Source: Megachile rotundata
Taxonomy: Eukaryota; Arthropoda; Insecta; Hymenoptera; Megachilidae
Reading direction: 5' to 3'
DNA length: 64,000 nt
NCBI RefSeq assembly: GCF_050947335.1
Contig: NW_027474104.1
Coordinates: forward strand, 1 to 64,000
This document shows, in pieces, positions 11,461-23,300 of the stretch. Position 1 is the stretch's first letter, and every line of letters starts with the position of its first letter. The notes under the pieces are model-generated. The model had not been told where the DNA came from, ran no database searches, and worked only from the letters and a program-made list of their open reading frames with translations. Made by a program: the position numbers and the translations under genes.

Positions 11461-14400
11461 ACAATAATATGGCTAATAATATAAGTTAGATTGATAATAA
11501 TAAGAGTAATAAGTATAGTAATTGTCGTTCTATCGATCATATAAGCACAATATGACTAATAATATGAGTTAGATTGATAATAATAAGAGTAATAAGTATA
11601 GTAATTGTCGTTCTATCGATCATATAAGTATAATATGACTAATATTATGAGTTAGATTGATAAGAACAAGAGTAATAATTATAGTAGTTATCGTTCTACC
11701 GATCATATAAGCATAATATGGTTAATAATATGAGTTAGGTTGATAACAGTGAGTGTAATAAGAATAGTAATTGTGGTTCTATCGATTACATAAGCATAAT
11801 ATGGCCAATAATATGAGTTAGATTGATAATAATAAGAGTAATAAGTATAGTAATTGTCGATCTATAGGTCATATAAGCATAATATGGCTAATAATATGAG
11901 TTAGGTTGATAATAATAAGTGTAATAAGTATAGTAATTGTCGTTCTATCGATCATATTTGCATAATATGGTTAATAATATGAGTTAGATTGATAATAATA
12001 AGAGTAATGAGTATAGTAATTGTCGTTCTATCGATCATATAAGCACAATATGACTAATAATATGAGTTAGATTGATAATAATAAGAGTAATAAGTATAGT
12101 AATTGTCGTTCTACCGATCATATAAGCATAATATGGTTAATAATATGAGTTAGGTTGATAACAGTGAGTGTAATAAGAATAGTAATTGTGGTTCTATCGA
12201 TTACATAAGCATAATATGGCTAATAATATGAGTTAGATTGATAATAATAAGAGTAATAAGTATAGTAATTGTCGATCTATAGGTCATATAAGCATAATAT
12301 GGCTAATAATATGAGTTAGGTTGACAATAATAACAGTAATAAGTATAGTAAGTGTCGTTCTATCGATCATATTTGCATAATATGGTTAATAATATGAGTT
12401 AGATTGATAATAATAAGAGTAATGAGTATAGTAATTGTCGTTCTATCGATCATATTACCATAATATGGCTAATAATATGAGTTAGATTGATAATAATAAG
12501 AGTAATAAGTATAGTAATTGTCGTTCTACCGATCATATAAGCACAATATGACTAATAATATGAGTTAGATTGATAATAATAAGAGTAATAAGTATAGTAA
12601 TTGTCGTTCTATCGATCATATCTGCATAATATGGTTAATAATATGAGTTAGATGGATAATAGTGAGTGTAATAAGTATAGTAATTGTCGTTCTATCGATC
12701 ATATTTGCATAATATGGTCAATAATATTAGTTAGACTGATAATAATAAGAGTAATGAGTATAGTAATTGTCGTTCTATCGATCATATCTGCATAATATGG
12801 TTAATAATATGAGTTAGATTGATAATAATAAGAGTAATGAGTATAGTAATTGTCGTTCTATCGATCATATTTGCATAATATGGTTAATAATATGAGTTAG
12901 ATTGATAATAATAAGAGTAATGAGTATAGTAATTGTCGTTCTATCGATCATATAAGCATAATATGGCTAATAATATGAGTTAGATTGATAATAATAAGAG
13001 TAATAAGTATAGTAATTGTCGTTCTATCGATCATATCTGCATAATATGGTTAATAATATGAGTTAGATTGATAAGAACAAGAGTAATAAGTATATTAGTT
13101 ATCGTTCCACCGATCATATAAGCATAATATGGTTAATAATATGAGTTAGGTTGATAACAGTGAGTGTAATAAGAATAGTAATTGTCGTTCTATCGATTAC
13201 ATAAGCATAATATGGCTAATAATATGAGTTAGATTGATAATAATAAGAGTAATAAGTATAGTAATTGTCGATCTATCGGTCATATAAGCATAATATGGCT
13301 AATAATATGAGTTAGGTTGATAATAATAAGAGTAATAAGTATAGTAATTGTCGTTCTATCGATCATATTTGCATAATATGGTTAATAATATGAGTTAGAT
13401 TGATAATAATAAGAGTAATGAGTATAGTAATTGTCGTTCTATCGATCATGTTACCATAATATGGCTAATAATATGAGTTAGATTGATAATAATAAGAGTA
13501 ATAAGTATAGTAATTGTCGTTCTATCGATCATATCTGCATAATATGGTTAATAATATGAGTTAGATTGATAAGAACAAGAGTAATGAGTATAGTAGTTAT
13601 CGTTCCACCGATCATATAAGCATAATATGGTTAATAATATGAGTTAGGTTGATAACAGTGAGTGTAATAAGAATAGTAATTGTCGTTCTATCGATTACAT
13701 AAGCATAATATGGCTAATAATATGAGTTAGATTGATAATAATAAGAGTAATAAGTATAGTAATTGTCGATCTATCGGTCATATAAGCATAATATGGCTAA
13801 TAATATGAGTTAGGTTGATAATAATAAGAGTAATAAGTATAGTAATTGTCGTTCTATCGATCATATTTGCATAATATGGTTAATAATATGAGTTAGATTG
13901 ATAATAATAAGAGTAATGAGTATAGTAATTGTCGTTCTATCGATCATATTACCATAATATGGCTAATAATATGAGTTAGATTGATAATAATAAGAGTAAT
14001 AAGTATAGTAATTGTCGTTCTACCGATCATATAAGCACAATATGACTAATAATATGAGTTAGATTGATAATAATAAGAGTAATGAGTATAGTAATTGTCG
14101 TTCTATCGATCATATCTGCATAATATGGTTAATAATATGAGTTAGATGGATAATAGTGAGTGTAATAAGTATAGTAATTGTCGTTCTATCGATCATATTT
14201 GCATAATATGGTTAATAATATTAGTTAGACTGATAATAATAAGAGTAATGAGTATAGTAATTGTCGTTCTATCGATCATATCTGCATAATATGGTTAATA
14301 ATATGAGTTAGATTGATAATAATAAGAGTAATGAGTATAGTAATTGTCGTTCTATCGATCATATTTGCATAATATGGTTAATAATATGAGTTAGATTGAT

Positions 14401-14946
14401 AATAATAAGAGTAATGAGTATAGTAATTGTCGTTCTATCGATCATATAAGCATAATATGGCTAATAATATGAGTTAGATTGATAATAATAAGAGTAATAA
14501 GTATAGTAATTGTCGTTCTATCGATCATATCGTCATAATATGGTTAATAATATGAGTTAGATTGATAAGAACAAGAGTAATAAGTATAGTAGTTATCGTT
14601 CCACCGATCATATAAGCATAATATGGTTAATAATATGAGTTAGGTTGATAACAGTGAGTGTAATAAGAATAGTAATTGTCGTTCTATCGATTACATAAGC
14701 ATAATATGGCTAATAATATGAGTTAGATTGATAATAATAAGAGTAATAAGTATAGTAATTGTCGATCTATCGGTCATATAAGCATAATATGGCTAATAAT
14801 ATGAGTTAGGTTGATAATAATAAGAGTAATAAGTATAGTAATTGTCGTTCTATCGATCATATTTGCATAATATGGTTAATAATATGAGTTAGATTGATAA
14901 TAATAAGAGTAATGAGTATAGTAATTGTCGTTCTATCGATCATGTT
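11461..14946. repeat. HOR ladder with 12-, 6- and 18-monomer periods
   Basis: The landmark monomer with TTACAATAAT or TTACCATAAT has its ACCA/ACAA motif at 11461, 12457, 13453, 13951 and 14947. Spacings are 996, 996, 498 and 996 bp, i.e. 12, 12, 6 and 12 monomers. The 12+6 pair makes an 18-monomer (1494-bp) superunit: 12457-13950 is repeated from 13951. The 6-monomer form is the 12-monomer form lacking an internal block of six. Within the first 12-mer, a 5-monomer repeat is visible (GTGGTTCTATCGATTAC at 11773 and 12188, 415 bp apart). Confidence 0.9.
12943..13025. repeat. Representative 83-bp monomer
   Basis: This copy matches the by-eye consensus of both arms. It starts at the ATCGATC box (phase 1) and ends GTCGTTCT (phase 76-83). 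Composition is A34 T29 G14 C6. It carries two CpGs (in ATCGAT and GTCGTT), one ClaI-type ATCGAT palindrome and one GATC. Phases 27-47 and 48-68 resemble each other at 15 of 21 positions (AATAATATGAGT versus AATAATAAGAGT), which suggests an older repeat of about 21 bp inside the monomer. The 62-codon frames seen elsewhere need stop-removing substitutions that this copy lacks. Confidence 0.95.
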
Positions 14947-16383
14947 ACCATAATATGGCTAATAATATGAGTTGGATTGATAATAATAAGTGTAATAAGT
15001 ATAGTAATTGTCGGTCTATCGATCATATCTGCATAATATGGTTAATAATATGAGTTAGATTGATAATAGTGAGTGTAATAAGTGTAGCAATTGTCGTTCT
15101 GGCGATCCTATAGGCATAATATGGCTAATAATATGAGTTAGGTTGATAATAATAAGAGTAGTGAGTATAGTAATTGTCGTTCTATCGATCATATAAGCAT
15201 AATATGGCTAATAATATAAGTTAGATTGATAATAATAAGAGTAATAAGTACAGTAATTGTCGTTCTACCGATCATATAAGCATAATATGGTTAATAATAT
15301 GAGTTAGGTTGATAACAGTGAGTGTAATAAGAATAGTAATTGTCGTTCTATCGATTACATAAGCATAATATGGCTAATAATATGAGTTAGATTGATAATA
15401 ATAAGAGTAATATGTATAGTAATTGTCGTCCTATCGATCATATAAACTTAATATGGCTAATAATATTAGTTAGATTGGTAATAATAAGAGTAATGAGTAT
15501 AGTAATTGTCGCTCTGTGGATCATATAAGCATAATATGGCTAATAATATGAGTTAGATTATTAATAATAAGAGTAATAAGTATAGTAGTTGTCGTTCTAT
15601 CGATCACATATGCATAATATGGCTAATAATATGAGTTAGATTGATAACAATAAGAGTAATGAGTATAGTAAATGTCGTACTATCGATCACATAAGCATAA
15701 TATGGCTAATAATATGAGTTAGATTGATAATAATAAGAGTAGTGAGTATAGTAATTGTCGCTCTATCGATCATATGTGCATAATATGGTTAATAGTATGA
15801 GTTAGATTGATAACATTGAGTGTAATAAGAATAGTAATTGTCGTTCTATCGATCATATAAGCATATTATGACTAATAATATGAGTTAGATTGATAAGAAC
15901 AAGAGTGATAAGTATAGTAGTTATCGTTCTACCGATCATATAAGCATAATATGGTTAATAATATGAGTTAGGTTGATAACAGTGAGTGTAATAAGAATAG
16001 TAATTGTCGTTCTATCGATTACATAAGCATAATATGGCTAATAATATGAGTTAGATTGATAGTAATAAGAGTAATAAATATAGTAATTGTCGTTCTATCG
16101 ATCATATAAGCATAATATGACTAATAATATGAGTTAGATTGATAAGAACAAGAGTAATAAGTATAGTAATTGTCGATCTATTGGTCATATAAGCATAGTA
16201 TGCCTAATAATATGAGTTAGGTTGATAATAATAAGAGTAATAAGTATAGTAATCGCCGTTCTATCGATCATATTTGCATAATATGGTTAATAATATGAGT
16301 TAGATTGATAATAATAAGAGTAATGAGTACAGTAATTGTCGTTCTCTCGATCATATAAGCATAATATGGCTAATAATATGAGT
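14947..16383. repeat. Large duplication, copy 1 (43-monomer offset)
   Basis: Markers here recur 3568 bp downstream (43 x 83 minus the one base lost at 17176-17257): ACCATAATATGG at 14947 and 18515, GGCGATC at 15101 and 18669, AATATGTATAG at 15409 and 18977. The monomer order matches to about 16383. After the CTCTGTGGATC monomer the offset becomes 3485 because the other copy lacks one monomer (CTCTCGA at 16344 and 19829). It also contains sequence shared with 1.99-3.4 kb. Confidence 0.87.
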
Positions 16384-17341
16384 TAGATTGATAATAATAA
16401 GAGTAATAAGTATAGCAATTTTCGTCCTATCGATCATATAAGCATAATATGGCTAATAATATTAGTTAGATTGATAATAATAAGAGTAATGAGTATAGTA
16501 ATTGTCGTCCTATCGATCACATAAGCATAATATGGCTAATAATATGAGTTAGATTGATAATACTAAGAGTAATAAGTATAGCAATTGTCGCTCTATCGAT
16601 CATATGTGCACAATATGGTTAATGATATGAGTTAGATTGATAATAATAAGAGTAATGAGTATAGTAATTGTCGTTCTATCGATCATATCTGCATAATATG
16701 GTTAATAATATGAGTTAGATTCATAATAGTGAGTGTAATAAGTTTAGTAATTGTCGCTCTGTGGATCATATAAGCATAATATGGCTAATAATATGAGTTA
16801 GATTAATAATAATAAGAGTAATAGGTATAGTAATTGTCGTTCTATCGATCACATATGCACAATATGGCTAATAATATGAGTTAGATTGATAACAATAAGA
16901 GTAATGAGTATAGTAAATGTCGTACAATCGATCACATAAGCATAATATGGCTAATAATATGAGTTAGATTGATAATAATAAGAGCAGTGAGTATAGTAAT
17001 TGTCGCTCTATCGATCATATGTGCATAATATGGTTAATAGTATGAGTTAGATTGATAACATTGAGTGTAATAAGAATAGTAATTGTCGTTCCATCGATCA
17101 TATAAGCATAATATGACTAATAATATGAGTTAGATTGATAAGAACAAGAGTGATAAGTATAGTAGTTATCGTTCTACCGATCATATAAGCATAATATGGT
17201 TAATGATATGAGTTAATTGATAATAATAAGAGTAATAAGTATAGTAATTGTCGTTCTATCGATTACATAAGCATAATATGGCTAATAATATGAGTTAGAT
17301 TGATAAGAACAAGAGTAATAAGTATAGTAATTGTCGTTCTA
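16384..17341. repeat. Mosaic satellite stretch
   Basis: About eleven and a half monomers between the two copies of the 43-monomer duplication. Bases 16446-16971 match 10470-10995. The following monomers (AACAATAAG, GTACAATCGATCAC, ATATGTGC, GATAACATTGAG, AGAACAAGAGTGATAAG) repeat the order seen at 15.6-15.97 kb. Private substitutions are more frequent than in neighbouring HORs (GCAATTTTCG, TTAATGATATGAG, AATAGGTATAG, GAGCAGTGAG). It holds the fourth 82-bp monomer. Confidence 0.78.
17176..17257. repeat. 82-bp variant monomer (G lost in GTTAGATTG)
   Basis: Starts with ACCGATC and reads TTAATGATATGAGTTAATTG. The next monomer (ATCGATTAC) begins at 17258, 82 bp on. The deleted base is the same as in 9458-9539, but the monomer is of a different type, so it is either an independent loss or a short conversion tract. 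Confidence 0.9.
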
Positions 17342-18514
17342 TCGATCATATCTGCATAATATGGTTAATAATATGAGTTAGATTGATAATAATAAGAGTA
17401 ATGAGTATAGTAATTGTCGTTCTATCGATCATATTTGCATAATATGGTTAATAATATGAGTTAGATTGATAATAATAAGAGTAATGAGTATAGTAATTGT
17501 CGTTCTATCGATCATATAAGCATAATATGGCTAATAATATGAGTTAGATTGATAATAATAAGAGTAATAAGTATAGTAATTGTCGTTCTATCGATCATAT
17601 CTGCATAATATGGTTAATAATATGAGTTAGATTGATAAGAACAAGAGTAATAAGTATAGTAGTTATCGTTCCACCGATCATATAAGCATAATATGGTTAA
17701 TAATATGAGTTAGGTTGATAACAGTGAGTGTAATAAGAATAGTAATTGTCGTTCTATCGATTACATAAGCATAATATGGCTAATAATATGAGTTAGATTG
17801 ATAATAATAAGAGTAATAAGTATAGTAATTGTCGATCTATCGGTCATATAAGCATAATATGGCTAATAATATGAGTTAGGTTGATAATAATAAGAGTAAT
17901 AAGTATAGTAATTGTCGTTCTATCGATCATATTTGCATAATATGGTTAATAATATGAGTTAGATTGATAATAATAAGAGTAATGAGTATAGTAATTGTCG
18001 TTCTATCGATCATGTTACCATAATATGGCTAATAATATGAGTTAGATTGATAATAATAAGAGTAATAAGTATAGTAATTGTCGTTCTATCGATCATATCT
18101 GCATAATATGGTTAATAATATGAGTTAGATTGATAAGAACAAGAGTAATAAGTATAGTAGTTATCGTTCCACCGATCATATAAGCATAATATGGTTAATA
18201 ATATGAGTTAGGTTGATAACAGTGAGTGTAATAAGAATAGTAATTGTCGTTCTATCGATTACATAAGCATAATATGGCTAATAATATGAGTTAGATTGAT
18301 AATAATAAGAGTAATAAGTATAGTAATTGTCGATCTATCGGTCATATAAGCATAATATGGCTAATAATATGAGTTAGGTTGATAATAATAAGAGTAATAA
18401 GTATAGTAATTGTCGTTCTATCGATCATATTTGCATAATATGGTTAATAATATGAGTTAGATTGATAATAATAAGAGTAATGAGTATAGTAATTGTCGTT
18501 CTATCGATCATGTT
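17342..18514. repeat. Copy of the 12.78-13.5 kb HOR segment plus 6-monomer repeat
   Basis: The monomer order ATCTGC, ATTTGC, ATAAGC, ATCTGC with AGAACAAG, CCACCGATC, CGATTAC, ATCGGTC, ATTTGC, then ATGTTACCAT matches 12780-13453 at 4564 bp (55 x 83 minus 1). The 6-monomer unit is then repeated: ATGTTACCAT has its ACCA at 18017 and 18515, 498 bp apart. Confidence 0.85.
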
Positions 18515-19868
18515 ACCATAATATGGCTAATAATATGAGTTGGATTGATAATAATAAGTGTAATAAGTATAGTAATTGTCGGTCTATCGATCATATCTGC
18601 ATAATATGGTTAATAGTATGAGTTAGATTGATAATAGTGAGTGTAATAAGTGTAGCAATTGTCGTTCTGGCGATCATATAGGCATAATATGGCTAATAAT
18701 ATGAGTTAGGTTGATAATAATAAGAGTAGTGAGTATAGTAATTGTCGTTCTATCGATCATATAAGCATAATATGGCTGATAATATAAGTTAGATTGATAA
18801 TAATAAGAGTAATAAGTATAGTAATTGTCGTTCTACCGATCATATAAGCATAATATGGTTAATAATATGAGTTAAGTTGATAACAGTGAGTGTAATAAGA
18901 ATAGTAATTGTCGTTCTATCGATTACATAAGCATAATATGGCTAATAATATGAGTTAGATTGATAATAATAAGAGTAATATGTATAGTAATTGTCGTCCT
19001 ATCGATCATATAAACTTAATATGGCTAATAATATTAGTTAGATTGGTAATAATAAGAGTAATGAGTATAGTAATTGTCGCTCTGTGGATCATATAAGCAT
19101 AATATGGCTAATAATATGAGTTAGATTGATAACAATAAGAGTAATGAGTATAGTAAATGTCGTACTATCGATCACATAAGCATAATATGGCTAATAATAT
19201 GAGTTAGATTGATAATAATAAGAGTAGTGAGTATAGTAATTGTCGCTCTATCGATCATATGTGCATAATATGGTTAATAGTATGAGTTAGATTGATAACA
19301 TTGAGTGTAATAAGAATAGTAATTGTCGTTCTATCGATCATATAAGCATATTATGACTAATAATATGAGTTAGATTGATAAGAACAAGAGTGATAAGTAT
19401 AGTAGTTATCGTTCTACCGATCATATAAGCATAATATGGTTAATAATATGAGTTAGGTTGATAACAGTGAGTGTAATAAGAATAGTAATTGTCGTTCTAT
19501 CGATTACATAAGCATAATATGGCTAATAATATGAGTTAGATTGATAGTAATAAGAGTAATAAATATAGTAATTGTCGTTCTATCGATCATATAAGCATAA
19601 TATGACTAATAATATGAGTTAGATTGATAAGAACAAGAGTAATAAGTATAGTAATTGTCGATCTATCGGTCATATAAGCATAGTATGCCTAATAATATGA
19701 GTTAGGTTGATAATAATAAGAGTAATAAGTATAGTAATCGCCGTTCTATCGATCATATTTGCATAATATGGTTAATAATATGAGTTAGATTGATAATAAT
19801 AAGAGTAATGAGTATAGTAATTGTCGTTCTCTCGATCATATAAGCATAATATGGCTAATAATATGAGT
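18515..19868. repeat. Large duplication, copy 2 (one monomer shorter)
   Basis: Corresponds to 14947-16383. It lacks one monomer: after CTCTGTGGATC the sequence goes straight to GATAACAATAAG. Copy 1 has GATTATTAAT followed by CGATCACATATGC before GATAACAATAAG. The resulting hybrid monomer near 19085-19135 marks an in-register deletion of exactly 83 bp. Other differences are few, for example GAGTTAAGTTG near 18870 and CTGATAATATAAG near 18777. Confidence 0.87.
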
Positions 19869-20281
19869 TAGATTGATAATAATAAGAGTAATAAGTATAG
19901 TAATTGTCGATCTATCGGTCATATAAGCATAATATGGCTAATAATATGAGTTAGGTTGATAATAATAAGAGTAATAAGTATAGTAATTGTCGTTCTATCG
20001 ATCATATTTGCATAATATGGTTAACAATATGAGTTAGATTGATAATAATAAGAGTAATGAGTATAGTAATTGTCGTTCTATCGATCATGTTACCATAATA
20101 TGGCTAATAATATGAGTTGGATTGATAATAATAAGTGTAATAAGTATAGTAATTGTCGGTCTATCGATCATATCTGCATAATATGGTTAATAGTATGAGT
20201 TAGATTGATAATAGTGAGTGTAATAAGTGTAGCAATTGTCGTTCTGGCGATCATATAGGCATAATATGGCTAATAATATGA
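19869..20281. repeat. Last left-arm segment before the gap (copy of 18.29-18.70 kb)
   Basis: ACCATAATATGG at 20092 and GGCGATC at 20246 match 18515 and 18669 at 1577 bp (19 x 83). Base 20281 corresponds to 18704. The contig therefore ends inside a duplicated unit whose sister copy continues with GTTAGGTTGATAAT, which gives a prediction for the missing sequence. Confidence 0.85.
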
Positions 20282-20381
20282 NNNNNNNNNNNNNNNNNNN
20301 NNNNNNNNNNNNNNNNNNNNNNNNNNNNNNNNNNNNNNNNNNNNNNNNNNNNNNNNNNNNNNNNNNNNNNNNNNNNNNNNN
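20282..20381. other. Assembly gap, 100 N
   Basis: A run of exactly 100 N, a common placeholder for a gap of unknown size. The base before it is monomer phase 36 and the base after it is phase 26. If the array phase is unbroken, the missing length must be 72 + 83n bases (or an 11-base overlap), so 100 cannot be the true size. The gap coincides with the change from left-type to right-type monomers. Confidence 0.99.
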
Positions 20382-23300
20382 TAATAATATGAGTTAGATT
20401 CATAATAATAAGAGTAATAAGTACAGTAATTGTCGTTCTATCCATCATATAAGCATAATATGGCTAATAATATGAGTTAGATTTATAATAATAAGAGTAA
20501 TAAGTATAGTAATTGTCGTTCTATCGATCATATAAGCACAATATGGCTAATAATATGAGTTAGATTGATAATAATAAGAGTAATAAGTATAGTAATTGTC
20601 GTTCTATCGATCATATCTGCATAATATGGTTAATAATATGAGTTAGATTGATAATATTATGAGTAATAAGTATAGTAATTGTCGTTATATCGATCATATA
20701 ACCATAATATGGCTAATAGCATGAGTTAGATTGATAATAATAAGAGTAATAAATATAGTAATTGTCGTTCTATCGCTCATATAAGCACAATATGGCTAAT
20801 AATATGAGTTAGATTGATAATAATAAGAGTAATAAGTATAGTAATTGTCGTTATATCGATCATATAACCATAATATGGTTAATAGCATGAGTTATATTGA
20901 TAATAATAAGAGTAATGAGTATAGTAATTGTCGTTCTATCGATCATATCTGCATAATATGGTTAATAATATGAGTTAGATTGATAATAGTGAGTGCAATA
21001 AGTATAGTGAATGTCGTTCTATCGATCATATCAGCATAATATGGGTAATAATATGAGTTGGATTGATAATAATAAGAGTAATGAGTATAGTAATTGTAGT
21101 TCTATCGATCATATAAGCATAATGTGGCTAATAATATGAGTCAGATTCATAATAATAAGAGTAATAAGTATAGTAATTGTCGTTCTATCGATCATATAAG
21201 CATAATATGGCTAATAATATGAGTTAGATTTACAATAATAAGAGTAATAAGTATAGTAATTGTCGTTCTATCGATCATATAAGCACAATATGGCTAATAA
21301 TATAAGTTAGATTGATAATAATAAGAGTCATAAGTATAGTAATTGTCGTTCTATCGATCATATCTGCATAATATGGTTAATAATATGAGTTAGATTGATA
21401 ATATTATGAGTAATAAGTATAGTAATTGTCGTTATATCGATCATATAACCATAATATGGCTAATAGCATGAGTTAGATTGATAATAATAAGAGTAATAAA
21501 TATAGTAATTGTCGTTCTATCGATCATATAAGCACAATATGGCTAATAATATGAGTTAGATTGATAATAATAAGAGTAATAAGTATAGTAATTGTCGTTA
21601 TATCGATCATATAACCATAATATGGTTAATAGCATGAGTTATATTGATAATAATAAGAGTAATGAGTATAGTAATTGTCGTTCTATCGATCATATCTGCA
21701 TAATATGGTTAATAATATGAGTTAGATTGATAACAGTGAGTGTAATAAATATAGTAATTGTCGTTCTATCGCTCTTATAAGCACAATATGGTTAATAATA
21801 TGAGTTAGATTGATAATAATAAGAGTAATAAGTATAGTAGTTGTCGTTCTATCGATCATATATGCATAATATGGTTAATAATATGAGTTAGATTGATAAT
21901 AGTAAATGTAATAAGTATAGTGAATGTCGTTCTATCGATCATATCAGCATAATATGGGTAATAATATGAGTTGGATTGATAATAATAAGAGTAATGAGTA
22001 TAGTAATTGTCGTTCTATCGATCATTTAAGCATTATATGGGGAATAATATGAGTTGGGTTGATAAAAATAAGAATAATAAGTATAGTAATTGTCGTTCTA
22101 TCGATCATATAAGCATAATATGGCTAATAATACGAGTTAGATTGATAATAATAAGAGTAATGAGTATAGTAATTGTAGTTCTATCGATCATTTAAGCATA
22201 ATATGGCTAATAATATGAGTTAGATTGATAATAATAAGAGTAATGAGTATAGTGATTGTAGTTCTATCGATCATATCTGCATAATATGGTTAATAATATG
22301 AGTTAGATTGATAATAATAAGAGTAATAAGTATAGTAATTGTCGTTATATCGATCATATAACCATAATATGGCTAAGAGCATGAGTTAGATTGATAATAA
22401 TAAGAGTAATGAGTATAGTAATTGTCGTTCTATCGATCATATCTGCATAATATGGTTAATAATATGAGTTAGATTGATAATAGTGAGTGTAATAAATATA
22501 GTAATTGTCGTTCTATCGCTCATATAAGCACAATATGGCTAATAATATGAGTTAGATTGATAATAATAAGAGTAATAAGTATAGTAATTGTCGTTCTATC
22601 GATCATATATGCATAATATGGTTAATAATATGAGTTAGATTGATAATAGTGAGTGTAATAAGTATAGTGAATGTCGTTCTATCGATCATATCAGCATAAT
22701 ATGGGTAATAATATGAGTAGGATTGATAATAATAAGAGTAATGAGTATAGTAATTGTAGTTCTATCGATCATTTAAGCATAATATGGCTAATAATATGAG
22801 TTAGATTGATAAAAATAAGAGTAATGAGTATAGTGATTGTAGTTCTATCGATCATATCTGCATAATATGGTTAATAATATGCGTTAGATTGATAATAATA
22901 AGAGTAATAAGTATAGTAATTGTCGTTATATCGATCATATAACCATAATATGGCTAAGAGCATGAGTTAGATTGATAATAATAAGAGTAATGAGTATAGT
23001 AATTGTCGTTCTATCGATCATATCTGCATAATATGGTTAATAATATGAGTTAGATTGATAATAGTGAGTGTAATAAATATAGTAATTGTCGTTCTATCGC
23101 TCATATAAGCACAATATGGCTAATAATATGAGTTAGATTGATAATAATAAGAGTAATAAGTATAGTAATTGTCGTTCTATCGATCATATATGCATAATAT
23201 GGTTAATAATATGAGTTAGATTGATAATAGTGAGTGTAATAAGTATAGTGAATGTCGTTCTATCGATCATATCAGCATAATATGGGTAATAATATGAGTA

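Larger units (their letters stand above)
1..20281. repeat. 83-bp satellite array, left sub-array (subfamily L)
   Basis: About 244 head-to-tail copies of an 83-bp AT-rich monomer. Landmarks such as ATCGATC fall on an 83-bp grid: 81, 5061 and 5891 differ by 60 x 83 and 70 x 83. The grid slips by one base only four times. Vocabulary typical of this arm includes CGATTACATAAG, GATAACAGTGAG, AGAACAAGAG, ATCGGTCATA and GAGTTAGGTTG. All monomers read in the same direction and I saw no inverted copies. No gene, RNA gene, transposon or unique sequence interrupts it. The array continues beyond base 1. The link to centromeric or heterochromatic DNA is inferred from array type; no CENP-B box-like motif was seen. 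Confidence 0.98.

Noticed and set aside
20251..20448. 65-codon minus-strand open frame
   Set aside because: It runs across the 100-N gap, so more than half of it is unknown sequence. The minus strand of the satellite is poor in stop codons, which makes short frames expected.
22007..22195. 62-codon open frame, with further copies at 25825, 27817, 32216, 34374, 35287, 37030, 41512, 44085, 53713, 59025, 60021 and 62179
   Set aside because: It lies wholly inside satellite monomers, starts at TTG, has no recognisable domain or upstream signal, and recurs only because the segment was duplicated. The sequence gives no support for translation.
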